From Mycobacterium sp. E1214 (lineage in GTDB: Bacteria > Actinomycetota > Actinomycetes > Mycobacteriales > Mycobacteriaceae), in the NCBI RefSeq assembly GCF_001666755.1, contig NZ_LZJC01000039.1, forward strand, positions 1 through 64,000: a stretch of 64,000 nucleotides of DNA, given 5' to 3'. The notes under the pieces are model-generated. The model was given only the letters and a program-made list of their open reading frames with translations, ran no database searches and had not been told where the DNA came from. Position 1 is the stretch's first letter. Each line of letters begins with the position of its first letter. This document shows, piece after piece, positions 1 to 10,228 of the stretch. Position numbers and translations under genes: made by a program.

Positions 1-1
1 G

Positions 2-3000
2 GCGCTCGCCGGCATCAGCGCCCACGTGCGCCGCGGCGGCGGGGGCCTGACCCCGTCCGACGTCGTTCCGGCCCGGTTGTCACAGCAGCAGATCGACGAG
101 CTCGAGCTGCTGCACCGCGTGGCGGACGTGCTCCCCCTGACCCCCTTGCAGGAGGGGCTGCTGTTCCACGCCAGCACCGGGCCGGGCGCCGGCGACGACC
201 TGTACGTCGTGCAGCTCGACCTCGACCTGACCGGGCCGCTGGACACCCACCGGCTGCGGGACGCGCTGCAGACCGTGCTCGACCGGCACCCGCACCTGGT
301 CGCCCGGTTCGTCGACCGGTTCGACGCGCCGGTGCAAATCGTTCCCGCGGACCCGCGGCTGGAATGGCGGTTCTTCGACTTCGAGGCTGACCTCGACACC
401 GACCTCGACGCCGACCCCGACGGCACCGCCCCCGCCGAGCAGATCCGGCGGCTGTGCGCCGCCGAGCGGGCCGCCGTCTACGACCTGGCCGAGCAGCCCG
501 CCCTGCGGGTGGCGCTGGTCCGCACCGCCCCCGAGCGGCACCGGCTGGTGCTGACCATCCACCACATCGTGCTCGACGGGTGGTCGGTGCCGATCCTGCT
601 GAACGAGACGTTCGCCAGCTACACGGGTCAGCGGCTGCCCGCCCCCGCGCCGTACCGCAGGTTCGTGACCTGGCTGGCCGACCGGGACCTCGACGCCGCC
701 CGCGCGGCGTGGCGCGCCGCCCTGGCCGGCTTCGACACCCCGACGCTGGTCGGGCCGCCGCACCAGGTCGCGCACAGCACCCGCGGCATCACCTCGTTCG
801 CGGTGTCGGCGGACACCACCCGCGCCATCAGCGAGCTGGCTCGCGCCAGCCGCACCACCGTCAGCACCGTGCTGCAGGCCGCGTGGGCGCAGCTGCTGAT
901 GTGGCTGACCGGCAACCACGACGTCGCGTTCGGCACCACGGTGTCCGGCAGGCCGGCCGACGTCGTCGGCGCCGAGGCGATGGTGGGCCTGCTGATCAAC
1001 ACCGTCCCGGTGCGGGCCCGCGTCGCCGCGTCGACCACCACGAGCCAGTTGCTGGACCAGCTGCAGGCCGAGCACAACGACACGGTGGAGCACCAGCACC
1101 TGTCGTTGAGCGAGATCCACCGGCTCACCGGTCAGGACCGGCTGTTCGACACCCTGTTCGCCTACGAGAACTACCCGCTGGACACCTCGGCGATGTCGGT
1201 CGACCACGAACTGCGGATCAGCAACGCCGAGTTCTTCGAGCGCAACCACTACCCGCTGACCATGCAGGCCGCCCTGTCCGGCGACCAGCTGGGGCTGCGC
1301 GTCGAATACGACGCGCAGGCCTTCGACGCGCCCACGATCGACGCGCTCGGCCAGCGGTTGGAGCGGGTACTGCTCGCGATGACCGGCGACCCCAACCGCC
1401 CGCTGTCGCTGGTCGACCTCCTCGACGAGGCCGAGCACGCGCGCCTGGACGCGGTCGGCAACCGGCCGGCGCTGACCCGGGCCGCGCCGGCGCCGGCGTC
1501 CATCCCGGCGCTGTTCGCCGCCCACGTCGCCGCCAGCCCGGACGCCGTCGCGATCAGGTGGGGCGCCACGTCTCTGACCTATCGGGAGCTCGACGAGGCC
1601 GCGAACCGGTTGGCGCACCTGCTGGCCGAGCAGGGCGCCGGGCCGGGCACGTCGGTGGCGCTGCTGTTTTCGCGGTCCGCGCAGGCGGTCGTCGCGATCC
1701 TGGCGGTGCTCAAGACGGGGGCCGCCTACCTGCCGATCGACGCGGCGGCGCCGGCGACCCGGATCCGGTTCATGCTCACCGACGCCGCGCCGATCGCCGC
1801 GATCTCCACCGGCGGCCTGCGGTCGCGGTTGGACGGGTCCGGGCTGCCGGTCATCGACATTGAGGACCCGCGCATCCAGACGCTGCCCAGCGCGGCACTG
1901 CCCGGGCCCACGCCGGACGACACCGCCTACATCATCTACACCTCCGGTACCACCGGGGTGCCCAAGGGCGTGGCGATCACCCACCGCAACGTCACCCAGC
2001 TGCTGGCGTCGCTGGACGCGGGTCTGCCGCGGGCGGGGGTGTGGACGCAGAGCCACTCCTACGCGTTCGACGTGTCGGTGTGGGAGATCTTCGGGGCGCT
2101 GCTGCGCGGCGGCCGGCTGGTGCTGGTGCCGGAGTCGGTGACCCGCTCGCCGAAGGACTTTCACGCCCTGCTCATCGCGGAGCAGGTCAGCGTGCTGACC
2201 CAGACGCCGTCGGCGGTGGCCATGCTGTCGCCGGAGGGCCTGGAGTCGGTGTCGCTGGTGATGGTCGGCGAGGCCTGCCCGGTCGCCGTGGTGGACCGGT
2301 GGGCGCCGGGCCGGGTAATGGTCAACGCGTACGGCCCCACCGAGACGACCATGTGCGTCGCGATCAGCGCGCCGCTGCGGGCCGGGGCGACCGGCCCCGT
2401 GCCGATCGGTGTCCCCGTGCCCGAGGCGGGCCTGTTCGTGCTCGACGGCTGGCTGCGGCCGGTCGCGCCCGGGGTGGTCGGCGAGCTCTACGTCGCCGGC
2501 GCCGGGGTGGCAGACGGGTACGTCGGGCGGGCCGGGCTCACCGCGTCGCGCTTCGTGGCGTGCCCGTTCGGGCGGCCCGGCGCGCGGATGTACCGCACCG
2601 GCGACCTGGTGTGCTGGGACGCCGACGGGCAACTGGTGTACGTGGGCCGCGCCGACGAGCAGGTCAAGATCCGCGGCTACCGCATCGAGCTCGGCGAAGT
2701 CCAGGCCGCGCTGGCCGCGCTGGAGGACGTCGACCAGGCCGTGGTGATCGCCCGCGAGGACCGGCCCGGCGCCTTGCGCCTGGTCGGCTATGTCACCGGC
2801 ACCGCCGACCCGGCCGAGGTGCGGACGGCGCTGGCCCAGCGGCTGCCCGTGTACATGGTGCCGGCGGCCGTGGTGTCCCTGCACGCGCTGCCGCTGACCA
2901 GCAACGGCAAGCTCGACACCCGCGCCCTGCCGGCGCCGGAGTACACCGGCAGCGAATACCGCGCGCCGTCCAGCGCGACCGAGGAGATCCTGGCCGGCAT

Positions 3001-3994
3001 CTACGCCCAGGTGCTCGGGGTCGAGCGGGTGGGGGTCGACGACTCGTTCTTCGACCTCGGCGGCGACAGCATCTCCGCGATGCGCCTGGTCGCGGCGATC
3101 AACTCCAGCCTGGATGTCGACCTGGCGGTGCGCACCGTATTCGACGCGCCCACCGTCAGCAGCCTCAGCGACCAGGTGCGCTCCACCTCCGCGGCGGTCA
3201 ACGAGGTCGTCCCCGTGCAGACGCTGAAGCGGGGCCCCGGCGTGCCGTTGTTCTGCATCCACCCCGCGGGCGGCGTGAGCTGGCCGTATGCCGTGCTCGG
3301 CAATTACCTGGACTGCCCGATCGTCGGCATCCAGCAGGCTGCGGCGCAGCCGGGCGAGGCGCCCGGCTCGATCCGCGAGATGGCGGCGCAGTACGCCGAC
3401 CGGATCGAGGAGGCCCACCCGGGCGGGCCGTACCGGATCCTCGGTTGGTCCTTCGGCGGTGTCGTCGCCCACCAGGTCGCCGTGGAACTGCAGCGGCGCG
3501 GCAGCGTCGTCGAACGGTTGATCCTGCTCGACGCCGAGCCGCGGATCGCCGACGGCGTCGAGCTTCCGGACCTCGCCCTGGGCGAACGGCAGGTCCTCGA
3601 GGACGCGTTGCGGGCCTACCGGCCGGGTGCCGAGGCGGCGACGTTCGACGAGGTGGCCGCGCTGCTCCGCGACTCCGGGGAGACGTCTCGGCCCGCGCAG
3701 CTACTCGCCCTGATCATGGGGAACCTGGCCGACAACGCGGCGCGGTATCGACGCCACGAGGCGGGGCTGTTCGACGGAGACGTCGCGGTGTTCGCCGCCG
3801 TGCGCGACGACGGCGACCGCGGTGCCCGGCTAGGCCGGGCCTGGCAACCCCACGCCTCGGGCGAGACCCGGGTGTACGCCGTCGACTGCACCCATCACGA
3901 CATGCTCACCGCCGAGGCGGTGAGCATGTACGGCCAGCAGCTCAGGCAGCTGTTCGGGTCGCGGTTCGATGCCGCGGCGATCGACGGGGTTTAG
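2..3994 (+). CDS. Nonribosomal peptide synthetase, C-terminal module (C-A-T-TE), 5' partial
   Basis: This is the last module of a larger synthetase. The frame is open to the left edge and its first residues look like the tail of an upstream domain. Domains in order, numbered from the first visible codon: a condensation domain with [14 protein letters not shown] near residue 45 and HHIVLDG near 187; an adenylation domain with [11 protein letters not shown] near 645, NAYGPTE, YRTGDL and the late lysine in SNGKLD; a carrier domain with LGGDSI, the serine near 1023 carrying phosphopantetheine; and a thioesterase with GWSFGG, serine near 1150, and a late HHD. It should add one amino acid and release the peptide by hydrolysis or cyclisation, unlike mycobacterial synthetases that end in a reductase. 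The product is unknown. The readable A-domain pocket positions (D, V, W early; A, M, C late) do not give a safe specificity. Confidence 0.93.
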   Translation, partial: ALAGISAHVRRGGGGLTPSDVVPARLSQQQIDELELLHRVADVLPLTPLQEGLLFHASTGPGAGDDLYVVQLDLDLTGPLDTHRLRDALQTVLDRHPHLVARFVDRFDAPVQIVPADPRLEWRFFDFEADLDTDLDADPDGTAPAEQIRRLCAAERAAVYDLAEQPALRVALVRTAPERHRLVLTIHHIVLDGWSVPILLNETFASYTGQRLPAPAPYRRFVTWLADRDLDAARAAWRAALAGFDTPTLVGPPHQVAHSTRGITSFAVSADTTRAISELARASRTTVSTVLQAAWAQLLMWLTGNHDVAFGTTVSGRPADVVGAEAMVGLLINTVPVRARVAASTTTSQLLDQLQAEHNDTVEHQHLSLSEIHRLTGQDRLFDTLFAYENYPLDTSAMSVDHELRISNAEFFERNHYPLTMQAALSGDQLGLRVEYDAQAFDAPTIDALGQRLERVLLAMTGDPNRPLSLVDLLDEAEHARLDAVGNRPALTRAAPAPASIPALFAAHVAASPDAVAIRWGATSLTYRELDEAANRLAHLLAEQGAGPGTSVALLFSRSAQAVVAILAVLKTGAAYLPIDAAAPATRIRFMLTDAAPIAAISTGGLRSRLDGSGLPVIDIEDPRIQTLPSAALPGPTPDDTAYIIYTSGTTGVPKGVAITHRNVTQLLASLDAGLPRAGVWTQSHSYAFDVSVWEIFGALLRGGRLVLVPESVTRSPKDFHALLIAEQVSVLTQTPSAVAMLSPEGLESVSLVMVGEACPVAVVDRWAPGRVMVNAYGPTETTMCVAISAPLRAGATGPVPIGVPVPEAGLFVLDGWLRPVAPGVVGELYVAGAGVADGYVGRAGLTASRFVACPFGRPGARMYRTGDLVCWDADGQLVYVGRADEQVKIRGYRIELGEVQAALAALEDVDQAVVIAREDRPGALRLVGYVTGTADPAEVRTALAQRLPVYMVPAAVVSLHALPLTSNGKLDTRALPAPEYTGSEYRAPSSATEEILAGIYAQVLGVERVGVDDSFFDLGGDSISAMRLVAAINSSLDVDLAVRTVFDAPTVSSLSDQVRSTSAAVNEVVPVQTLKRGPGVPLFCIHPAGGVSWPYAVLGNYLDCPIVGIQQAAAQPGEAPGSIREMAAQYADRIEEAHPGGPYRILGWSFGGVVAHQVAVELQRRGSVVERLILLDAEPRIADGVELPDLALGERQVLEDALRAYRPGAEAATFDEVAALLRDSGETSRPAQLLALIMGNLADNAARYRRHEAGLFDGDVAVFAAVRDDGDRGARLGRAWQPHASGETRVYAVDCTHHDMLTAEAVSMYGQQLRQLFGSRFDAAAIDGV

Positions 3995-4034
3995 CGCGAA
4001 AGCCGCACGGCCGCTGGGTTTTCGGTGGAGCCGA

Positions 4035-4367
4035 TCAGGACCCCAGGTCCGGGTTGCCGCGGAACTGCGGGCAGTACGACGCCATCGAGGCGCCGAGCAG
4101 ATAGCCGGACTCGCGGACGTTGAGGTCGGTGTTCTTCACCAGCGACAACACCACGAAGGTGCGCGTCTGACCCTTGCTGAGGCCGCTGCACACGCTGTGG
4201 CCGGCGTTGATCGCGGCGTTGCGGTCGGGAAAGTTGATCCCGTTGCGCTGCAGCGCACCGATGAACGCGTCGTCGGTGGCATCCGCGGACGCCGGTCCGG
4301 CGAACAGCAGTGCGGCGCCGCCCAGCGCGGCGGTCAGGGCCGCCCACCTTCCAAGACCTGCGTTCAT
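4035..4367 (-). CDS. Small secreted DUF732 protein
   Basis: This 110-residue protein has a signal peptide (hydrophobic core around residues 8-25, ending in an ASA site) and a mature part of about 85 residues with the DUF732 pattern: FIGALQRNGI near the start, one cysteine in the middle (HSVCSGL) and one near the end (ASYCPQF), presumably disulfide bonded. DUF732 proteins are numerous in mycobacteria and mostly of unknown function. The ATG at 4367 was chosen because AAAGGAA lies upstream and the signal peptide follows directly; longer readings add a low-complexity head. It faces the end of the NRPS gene (41 bp between stops) and is not part of that operon. Confidence 0.85.
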   Translation of the reverse strand: MNAGLGRWAALTAALGGAALLFAGPASADATDDAFIGALQRNGINFPDRNAAINAGHSVCSGLSKGQTRTFVVLSLVKNTDLNVRESGYLLGASMASYCPQFRGNPDLGS

Positions 4368-4944
4368 TTGGCGCGGACGTTCCTTTCGCGGGGGTGACGA
4401 ATGCCCTGTCTCGCAACCTGATTGGCGCGAAACGGTGGCTGCACGGTAACCCGATTCGCCGGCCACCTCTCACCGGCCGCGATGGCGGTGTGAGGAGCCG
4501 GTAACAACGCCGGGCCACGCGGGCCCGCGCGGCGTTCGTCGGGCCGCGCGACCGGCCCGCCCACCCGCCGCCGCGGCGGCGTATCCCGTTGAGCGCCAGC
4601 GAAGTTCGGTGCGACGCGCAGCGCTGTACGGCCGTCCCAATGGGTGCTCGCCGGCGCGCGCGACGACACGAACGCGACATGAACTGTTAACACCGCCGAG
4701 CGGAACGCCCTGTGAGGTCGCGCAATCGCGCGCCCCCGCTGGACGGCCCCGGCCGGACGGTCCGGCGGTGCGCGCCCGCAGAGCGCGTTCAGGCCGTCGG
4801 GAGTGCGCGCAGGGCGTTGCGGGTGCGCCCAGGGCGGAATGTGCGGGCGGGTACCGACCGTGGCCGCACACTCGACGACCCACGCCGCCCCCAATCTCGT
4901 GGCGTCACGCGCGCATCCAAACGGCCCCCGGTAGGGTCGAAGAC
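4368..4944. other. 577-bp intergenic region between divergent genes
   Basis: This GC-rich spacer lies between the DUF732 gene and the amidotransferase gene. Frames that run through it lack any recognisable protein similarity and have arginine/proline-rich composition typical of chance frames in GC-rich DNA. It must contain two divergent promoters, but no clear -10/-35 pair was seen. A GTTAAC palindrome lies near 4686-4691. No RNA gene was recognised. Confidence 0.5.
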
Positions 4945-6750
4945 GTGTGTGGAGTCACCGGGGAGGTGCGACTCGACGGGCGGGTCCCGGACGTCGCGGC
5001 GGTAACGGCGATGGCCGCTGTGCTGGCGCCGCGCGGCCCCGACGCCGCCGGCGCCTGGTCACAGGGCCGCGTCGCGCTCGGGCATCGTCGCCTGCGGATC
5101 ATCGACCTGACCGAGGCGGGCGCCCAGCCGATGGTCGACGCCGAGCTGGGCCTGGCGATCGCCTGGAACGGCTGCATTTACAACTACAAGGAGCTGCGCC
5201 GCGAGCTCAGCGACCACGGCTACCGCTTCTTCTCGCACAGCGACACCGAGGTCCTGATCAAGGCCTATCACCGGTGGGGCGACGACTTCGTCAACCACCT
5301 GTTCGGCATGTTCGCGTTCGCCATCGTCGAGCGTGACAGCGGCCGGGTGGTGCTCGGGCGTGACCGCCTGGGCATCAAGCCGATGTACCTGACCGAGGAC
5401 GGGAATCGCGTCCGTTTCGCGTCGACGCTGCCGGCCCTGCTCGCCGGCGGCGGCGTGGACACCCGCATCGACCCCGTCGCCCTGCACCACTACATGACCT
5501 TCCACTCCGTGGTGCCGCCGCCGCTGACCATCCTGCGCGGGGTGCGCAAGGTTCCGCCGGCGTCGATCGTCGTCATCGAGCCCGACGGCAGGCGCCTCAC
5601 CAAGACCTACTGGACGCCCGACTTCAGCCGGTGCGCCGAGCGAGCCGACTGGTCCGAACGCGACTGGGAGGACGCCGTGCTGTCCTCGCTGCGGGTCGCC
5701 GTCGAGCGCCGCCTGGTCGCCGACGTGCCGGTGGGCTGCCTGCTGTCCGGCGGCGTCGACTCCAGCCTGATCGTCGGCCTGCTCGCCGAGGCCGGCCAGC
5801 ACGGGCTGTCCACCTTCTCGATCGGCTTCGAATCCGCCGGCGGCGTCGAGGGCGACGAGTTCCGGTGGTCCGACATCGTCGCCGAGCGCTTCGGCACCGA
5901 CCACCACCAGATCCGCATCGGCACCGAGCGGATGCTGCCCGCGCTCGACGGGGCCATCGGCGCGATGAGCGAGCCGATGGTCAGCCACGACTGCGTCGCC
6001 TTCTACCTGCTCAGTCAGGAGGTCGCCCGCCACGTCAAGGTCGTCCAGTCCGGACAGGGCGCCGACGAGGTGTTCGCGGGCTACCACTGGTATCCGCCGA
6101 TGGGGTCGCCGGCCGCCGCCACGCTCGACGGCGCGGTGAGCGAGTACCGCGGCGCCTTCTTCGACCGCGACGCCAGGGGCGTGCAGGCCCTGCTGGGGCC
6201 GGCGTTCTTCGCCGACGGCGACCCGAGCGGTCGCTTCGTCACCGAGCATTTCGCGCGCCCCGGCGCGGAAACGGGGGTCGACCGCGCGCTGCGGCTCGAC
6301 ACCACGGTGATGCTCGTCGACGACCCGGTCAAACGGGTCGACAACATGACCATGGCGTGGGGCCTGGAGGGCCGGGTGCCGTTCCTCGACCACGAGTTGG
6401 TCGAGCTGGCGGCGACCTGCCCGCCGGAGCTGAAGACCGCGCACGACGGCAAGGGCGTCCTCAAGCAGGCCGCGCGCCGGGTGATCCCGTCGGAGGTCAT
6501 CGACCGGCCGAAGGGGTACTTCCCGGTTCCGGCGCTGACCCACCTCGAGGGCCCTTATCTCGACATGGTCCGCGACGCCCTCTACGCCCCGGTCGCCAAG
6601 GAGCGCGGGCTGTTTCGCGCGGACGCGGTCGACGCGCTGCTGGCCGAGCCCAACGGCAAGCTGACGCCGCTGCGCGGTAACGAGCTGTGGCAGATCGCCC
6701 TGCTCGAGCTGTGGTTGCAGCGCCACGGCGTGACGGGCCCGGCCGCATGA
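4945..6750 (+). CDS. asnO: Asparagine synthetase-like amidotransferase, N-acetylglutaminylglutamine amide synthesis
   Basis: This 601-residue enzyme of the class II glutamine amidotransferase/AsnB fold should amidate N-acetylglutaminylglutamine to the osmoprotectant NAGGN. The start is a GTG followed at once by a cysteine codon (residues 1-4 MCGV); this fixes the start, because the cysteine must become the N-terminal nucleophile after removal of Met, although the frame is open further upstream. The glutaminase domain covers about residues 2-200 (RGPDAAG, WNGCIYNYKEL). The synthetase domain follows with the pyrophosphate-binding SGGVDSS loop near 270. The next gene overlaps by 4 bp (ATGA) and encodes the partner ligase, which supports NAGGN rather than asparagine synthesis. 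The pathway is known from Sinorhizobium and Pseudomonas; the assignment here is from fold and pairing. Confidence 0.85.
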   Translation: MCGVTGEVRLDGRVPDVAAVTAMAAVLAPRGPDAAGAWSQGRVALGHRRLRIIDLTEAGAQPMVDAELGLAIAWNGCIYNYKELRRELSDHGYRFFSHSDTEVLIKAYHRWGDDFVNHLFGMFAFAIVERDSGRVVLGRDRLGIKPMYLTEDGNRVRFASTLPALLAGGGVDTRIDPVALHHYMTFHSVVPPPLTILRGVRKVPPASIVVIEPDGRRLTKTYWTPDFSRCAERADWSERDWEDAVLSSLRVAVERRLVADVPVGCLLSGGVDSSLIVGLLAEAGQHGLSTFSIGFESAGGVEGDEFRWSDIVAERFGTDHHQIRIGTERMLPALDGAIGAMSEPMVSHDCVAFYLLSQEVARHVKVVQSGQGADEVFAGYHWYPPMGSPAAATLDGAVSEYRGAFFDRDARGVQALLGPAFFADGDPSGRFVTEHFARPGAETGVDRALRLDTTVMLVDDPVKRVDNMTMAWGLEGRVPFLDHELVELAATCPPELKTAHDGKGVLKQAARRVIPSEVIDRPKGYFPVPALTHLEGPYLDMVRDALYAPVAKERGLFRADAVDALLAEPNGKLTPLRGNELWQIALLELWLQRHGVTGPAA

Positions 6751-8537
6751 CCGTCCTCGACCCCTCCGAGGACCACCCCGAGGCGATCACCCTCGGCCTG
6801 CACGACGCGACGCCACCACACTTGCTGGAGGCAATGGCCAAGAACGTCGAGCTCGAAATGGGTTGGGGCCGTTTGATTTTCGGTCAGACCTTCACAGACT
6901 CCCAACACCTGGTGGAGGCGTTGCGGCGGGAAGGCCCGGGGCGGCGCGACATCTGCATCTACGCCCGCGAATCCCACGTCGTGGTCGCCGAGGCGCCGAC
7001 GGAGCTGTTCATCGACCCGAGCCACACCTACCGGCTGCGGTTCGCCGACCTGTCCACGGACCTGACGCGCTCGCCGGTGGGTATGACGGTGCGCACCCTG
7101 ACCGACCCGGTGGACGCCGACGCCATGAACCGGGTGTACGTGCGGTGCGGCATGGTCCCGGCCGGGGTCGACGTGATCTGGGACAACCACCTCAACGTGC
7201 CCGCCGTCACCTACCTGCTGGCGGTGCGCGACGAGGACGGCGCCGTGGTGGGGACCGTGACCGGCGTCGACCACGAGGAACTGTTCTCCGACCCCGAACA
7301 CGGGTCCAGCCTGTGGACGCTGGCCGTCGACCCGGGCGCCGGGCTGCCCGGGGTCGGGGCCGCCCTGACCCGCGCGCTGGCGGAGCGGTTCCGCAGCGCC
7401 GGGCGCGCCTACATGGACCTGTCCGTGGGGCACGACAACGCCGCGGCCATCGCGCTGTACGAGAAGCTGGGGTTCCGGCGCGTCCCGGTGCTGGCGATCA
7501 AGCGCAAGAACGCGATCAACGAGCCGCTGTTCAGCCCGCCGCCCGAGACCATCGACGACCTCAATCCGTACGCCCGCATCATCGCCGACGAGGCGCTGCG
7601 CCGCGGCATCTGGGTCGAGGTCCTCGACGCCGAGACCGGCGAGATGCGCCTCACCCACGGCGGGCGCAGCGTGCTGACCCGCGAATCGCTGTCCGAATAC
7701 ACGTCGGCGGTCGCGATGTGCCGCTGCGACGACAAACGGCTCACCCGCCGGCTGGTGTCCGAGGCCGGCATCACCGTGCCCCGCGCGCGCCTGGCCACCT
7801 TCGACGACGAGGACTTCGCGTTCCTCCAGGAGGTCGGTGACGTCGTCGTCAAACCCACCCGCGGCGAGCAGGGTAAGGGCATCACGGTCGGCGTCGCCGC
7901 CGACCAGGGACCCGAGCCGCTTGCGGCCGCGGTGGCGCGCGCCCGCGAGCACGGCCGCGACGTGCTGATCGAACAGCGCATCACCGGCGACGACCTGCGT
8001 TTGGTGGTGATCGACGGCCGGGTGGTCGCCGCCGCGCTGCGGATGCCGCCGGAGGTCATCGGGACGGGCGAGCACACCGTGCGGGACCTGATCGCGGCCG
8101 AGAGCCGCCGGCGCTCCGCGGCCACCGGGGGCGAGTCCCGCATCCCGCTCGACGATCTCACCGAGGCCACCGTCGCCGAAGCCGGCTGGCAGCTGGACGA
8201 CGTGCTGCCCCAGGGCACCCGGATCCGGGTGCGCCGCGCCGCCAACCTCCATCAGGGCGGCACGATCCACGACGTCACCGCCCTGGTGAACCCCGAATTG
8301 TGCCGGGTCGCGGTGGTCGCCGCCGAGGCGATCGGGGTGCCGGTGACCGGCATCGACCTGCTGGTGCCCGACGTCACGGGGACCGAATACGCCTTCATCG
8401 AGGCCAACGAGCGCCCGGGCCTGGCCAACCACGAGCCGCAGCCCACGGCCGCGGCGTTCATCGACTTCCTGTTTCCCAATCACCCCGGCCAGCCGACGGC
8501 CTGGACTCCGGAGGAGTCACGCGCCGATCGGGGCTGA
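6747..8537 (+). CDS. ngg: N-acetylglutaminylglutamine synthetase, GNAT-ATP-grasp fusion
   Basis: This 596-residue fusion has an N-terminal GNAT acetyltransferase domain (about residues 90-260, including AVDPGAGLPGVGAALTRAL as the acetyl-CoA loop) and a C-terminal ATP-grasp ligase domain (about 300-590, with VVKPTRGEQGKGITVGV as the ATP lysine loop and a late EANERPGL metal-binding segment). It should acetylate glutamine and ligate it to a second glutamine. The upstream amidotransferase then caps the product, giving the compatible solute NAGGN. The ATG at 6747 overlaps the upstream stop (ATGA), so the two proteins are probably translationally coupled. The M42-type peptidase found third in the operon in other bacteria is absent here. 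Confidence 0.85.
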   Translation: MTVLDPSEDHPEAITLGLHDATPPHLLEAMAKNVELEMGWGRLIFGQTFTDSQHLVEALRREGPGRRDICIYARESHVVVAEAPTELFIDPSHTYRLRFADLSTDLTRSPVGMTVRTLTDPVDADAMNRVYVRCGMVPAGVDVIWDNHLNVPAVTYLLAVRDEDGAVVGTVTGVDHEELFSDPEHGSSLWTLAVDPGAGLPGVGAALTRALAERFRSAGRAYMDLSVGHDNAAAIALYEKLGFRRVPVLAIKRKNAINEPLFSPPPETIDDLNPYARIIADEALRRGIWVEVLDAETGEMRLTHGGRSVLTRESLSEYTSAVAMCRCDDKRLTRRLVSEAGITVPRARLATFDDEDFAFLQEVGDVVVKPTRGEQGKGITVGVAADQGPEPLAAAVARAREHGRDVLIEQRITGDDLRLVVIDGRVVAAALRMPPEVIGTGEHTVRDLIAAESRRRSAATGGESRIPLDDLTEATVAEAGWQLDDVLPQGTRIRVRRAANLHQGGTIHDVTALVNPELCRVAVVAAEAIGVPVTGIDLLVPDVTGTEYAFIEANERPGLANHEPQPTAAAFIDFLFPNHPGQPTAWTPEESRADRG

Positions 8538-8613
8538 GCCGCGCCCGTCGGGGGCCGTGCTTGCCGACGCGCGACGGCGGGTAAATACCTGTGCACCCAG
8601 AATGGAGCCAGTC

Positions 8614-10095
8614 ATGAGCGCGAGCGCGCAGATGAAGACCATCACCACTCACGTGCCCGCGCGGCTGGACCGGCTGCCGTGGTCGCGCTTCCACTGGCGC
8701 GTCGTGATCGGCCTGGGCGGCGTGTGGGTGCTCGACGGCCTCGAGGTCACCATGGTGGGCAACGTGTCGGCCCGGCTCATGGAGAAGGGCAGCGGCATCA
8801 CGCTCAACGCCGCGCAGATCGGTGTGGCCGCGGCGATCTACATCGCGGGCGCCTGCACCGGCGCGCTGTTCTTCGGCCACCTGACGGATCGGTTCGGCCG
8901 GCGCAACCTGTTCATCCTCACGCTCGCAATCTATTTGGGCTCCACCGTCGCCACGGCGTTCGCCTTTGCCCCCTGGTACTTCTTCCTGGCGCGGTTCTTC
9001 ACCGGCTCGGGCATCGGGGGTGAGTACGCCGCCATCAACTCCGCGATCGACGAGTTGATCCCGGCCCGCGTGCGCGGCCGCGTCGACCTGGTGATCAACG
9101 GCACGTACTGGGTCGGATCGGCCGCCGGCGCGGGCGGCGCGCTGGTCCTGCTGAACACCTCGGCGTTCCCGGCGAACGTCGGGTGGCGGCTCGCCTTCGG
9201 GATCGGCGCCATCCTCGGGGTGTTCGTGCTGTTGGTGCGGCGCAACGTCCCGGAGAGCCCACGCTGGTTGTTCATCCACGGCCGCGAGAAAGAGGCCGAG
9301 GACATCGTCGGCGACATCGAGGAGGTGGTCCGCCAGGAGACCGGCGAGCCGCTGCCCGAACCGGAGGGCAAGGAGCTCAAGATCCGCCAGCGGGAGGCCA
9401 TCGCGTTCTCCGAGATCGCCAAGGTGGCCTTCAAGCTCTACCCGCGCCGCGCGGTCCTCGGGCTGGCGCTGTTCGTCGGGCAGGCGTTCCTCTACAACGG
9501 CGTCACGTTCAACCTGGGCACGCTGCTCAGCGAGTTCTACGCCGTGCCGTCCGGCATGGTGCCCGTGTTCTTCGTGCTGTGGGCGCTCAGCAACTTCGCC
9601 GGCCCGCTGGTGCTCGGGCACCTGTTCGACACCGTCGGCCGCAAACCGATGATCACCCTGACCTACCTCGGCTCGGCGGTCGCGGTGGTCGTCCTGGCGC
9701 TGGTCTTCCTCACCGGGGCCGGCGGCGTGTGGGGATTCATGGGCGTGCTGATCGCGGCGTTCTTCCTGGCCTCCGCCGGCGCCAGCGCGGCCTACCTCAC
9801 GGTGAGCGAGATCTTCCCGATGGAAACGCGGGCGCTGGCGATCGCCTTCTTCTACGCCGTCGGCACGGCGATCGGCGGCATCAGCGGCCCGCTGCTGTTC
9901 GGCCAGCTGATCAACTCCGGGCAGCGCGGCGAGGTGGTGTGGTCGTTCCTCATCGGCGCGGTCGTCATGGCCGCCGCCGGACTGGTCGAGCTGTGGCTCG
10001 GCGTCGCGGCCGAGGGGCGCTCGCTGGAGGAGTTGGCGCTGCCGTTGACCGTCGCGGACGCCGAGGACGACGGCCCGGCGGGCCCTGCGTCGTAG
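8614..10095 (+). CDS. Major facilitator superfamily transporter
   Basis: This 493-residue inner-membrane protein has about 12 transmembrane segments. The loop between TM2 and TM3 carries GHLTDRFGRRN, the MFS signature, and GHLFDTVGRKP repeats it in the second half; the central cytoplasmic loop (about residues 215-270) is charged. It resembles the sugar/aromatic-acid/metabolite-proton symporter branch, but the substrate cannot be read from sequence. The ATG at 8614 has GGAG 6 bases upstream; another ATG at 8602 is in frame but lacks a ribosome site. The gene starts 76 bp after the NAGGN genes on the same strand, so it may be co-transcribed and could move a precursor or the solute. That link is inference. 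Confidence 0.85.
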   Translation: MSASAQMKTITTHVPARLDRLPWSRFHWRVVIGLGGVWVLDGLEVTMVGNVSARLMEKGSGITLNAAQIGVAAAIYIAGACTGALFFGHLTDRFGRRNLFILTLAIYLGSTVATAFAFAPWYFFLARFFTGSGIGGEYAAINSAIDELIPARVRGRVDLVINGTYWVGSAAGAGGALVLLNTSAFPANVGWRLAFGIGAILGVFVLLVRRNVPESPRWLFIHGREKEAEDIVGDIEEVVRQETGEPLPEPEGKELKIRQREAIAFSEIAKVAFKLYPRRAVLGLALFVGQAFLYNGVTFNLGTLLSEFYAVPSGMVPVFFVLWALSNFAGPLVLGHLFDTVGRKPMITLTYLGSAVAVVVLALVFLTGAGGVWGFMGVLIAAFFLASAGASAAYLTVSEIFPMETRALAIAFFYAVGTAIGGISGPLLFGQLINSGQRGEVVWSFLIGAVVMAAAGLVELWLGVAAEGRSLEELALPLTVADAEDDGPAGPAS

Positions 10096-10125
10096 CCGAC
10101 CGGGCATTGCAACCGCCGCGATCCT

Positions 10126-10164
10126 AACGTTGACGCCGGCGTAACAGAATTGGCATCGAACGTT
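10126..10164 (+). promoter_or_regulatory. Paired AACGTT palindromes upstream of glutamine synthetase III
   Basis: Two identical AACGTT hexamers sit at 10126-10131 and 10159-10164, 33 bp (about three helical turns) apart, 65-100 bp before the glnN start. Spacing on one DNA face suggests a regulator site. It does not fit the GlnR consensus well, and chance cannot be excluded. Confidence 0.25.
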
Positions 10165-10228
10165 CCTACTGTGAGTCGGTCCACCTACGGGCAAGGCGGA
10201 GTCGTGGACCCCAGCGATAGGAACTCAA

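Noticed and set aside
80-3472. Very long open frame antisense to the NRPS gene
   Set aside because: Its product is Arg/Gly/Val/His low complexity without any domain, and it mirrors the real domains on the plus strand; such frames are usual in DNA of this GC content.
4681-4695. GTTAAC palindrome as a KstR operator
   Set aside because: The KstR consensus needs AACNNGTT in that order with two spacer bases; here the half-sites are inverted and adjacent.
4609-4944. N-terminal extension of the amidotransferase
   Set aside because: Extension would bury the cysteine nucleophile and has no similarity; the GTG-Cys start at 4945 explains the family exactly.
5059-8483. Long antisense frames over the NAGGN genes
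   Set aside because: Compositionally biased, no motifs, and the plus strand has intact catalytic residues throughout.
10126-10164. GlnR box upstream of glnN
   Set aside because: The spacing of AC and GAAC elements does not follow the GlnR pattern; only the AACGTT pair was kept as a weak regulatory candidate.
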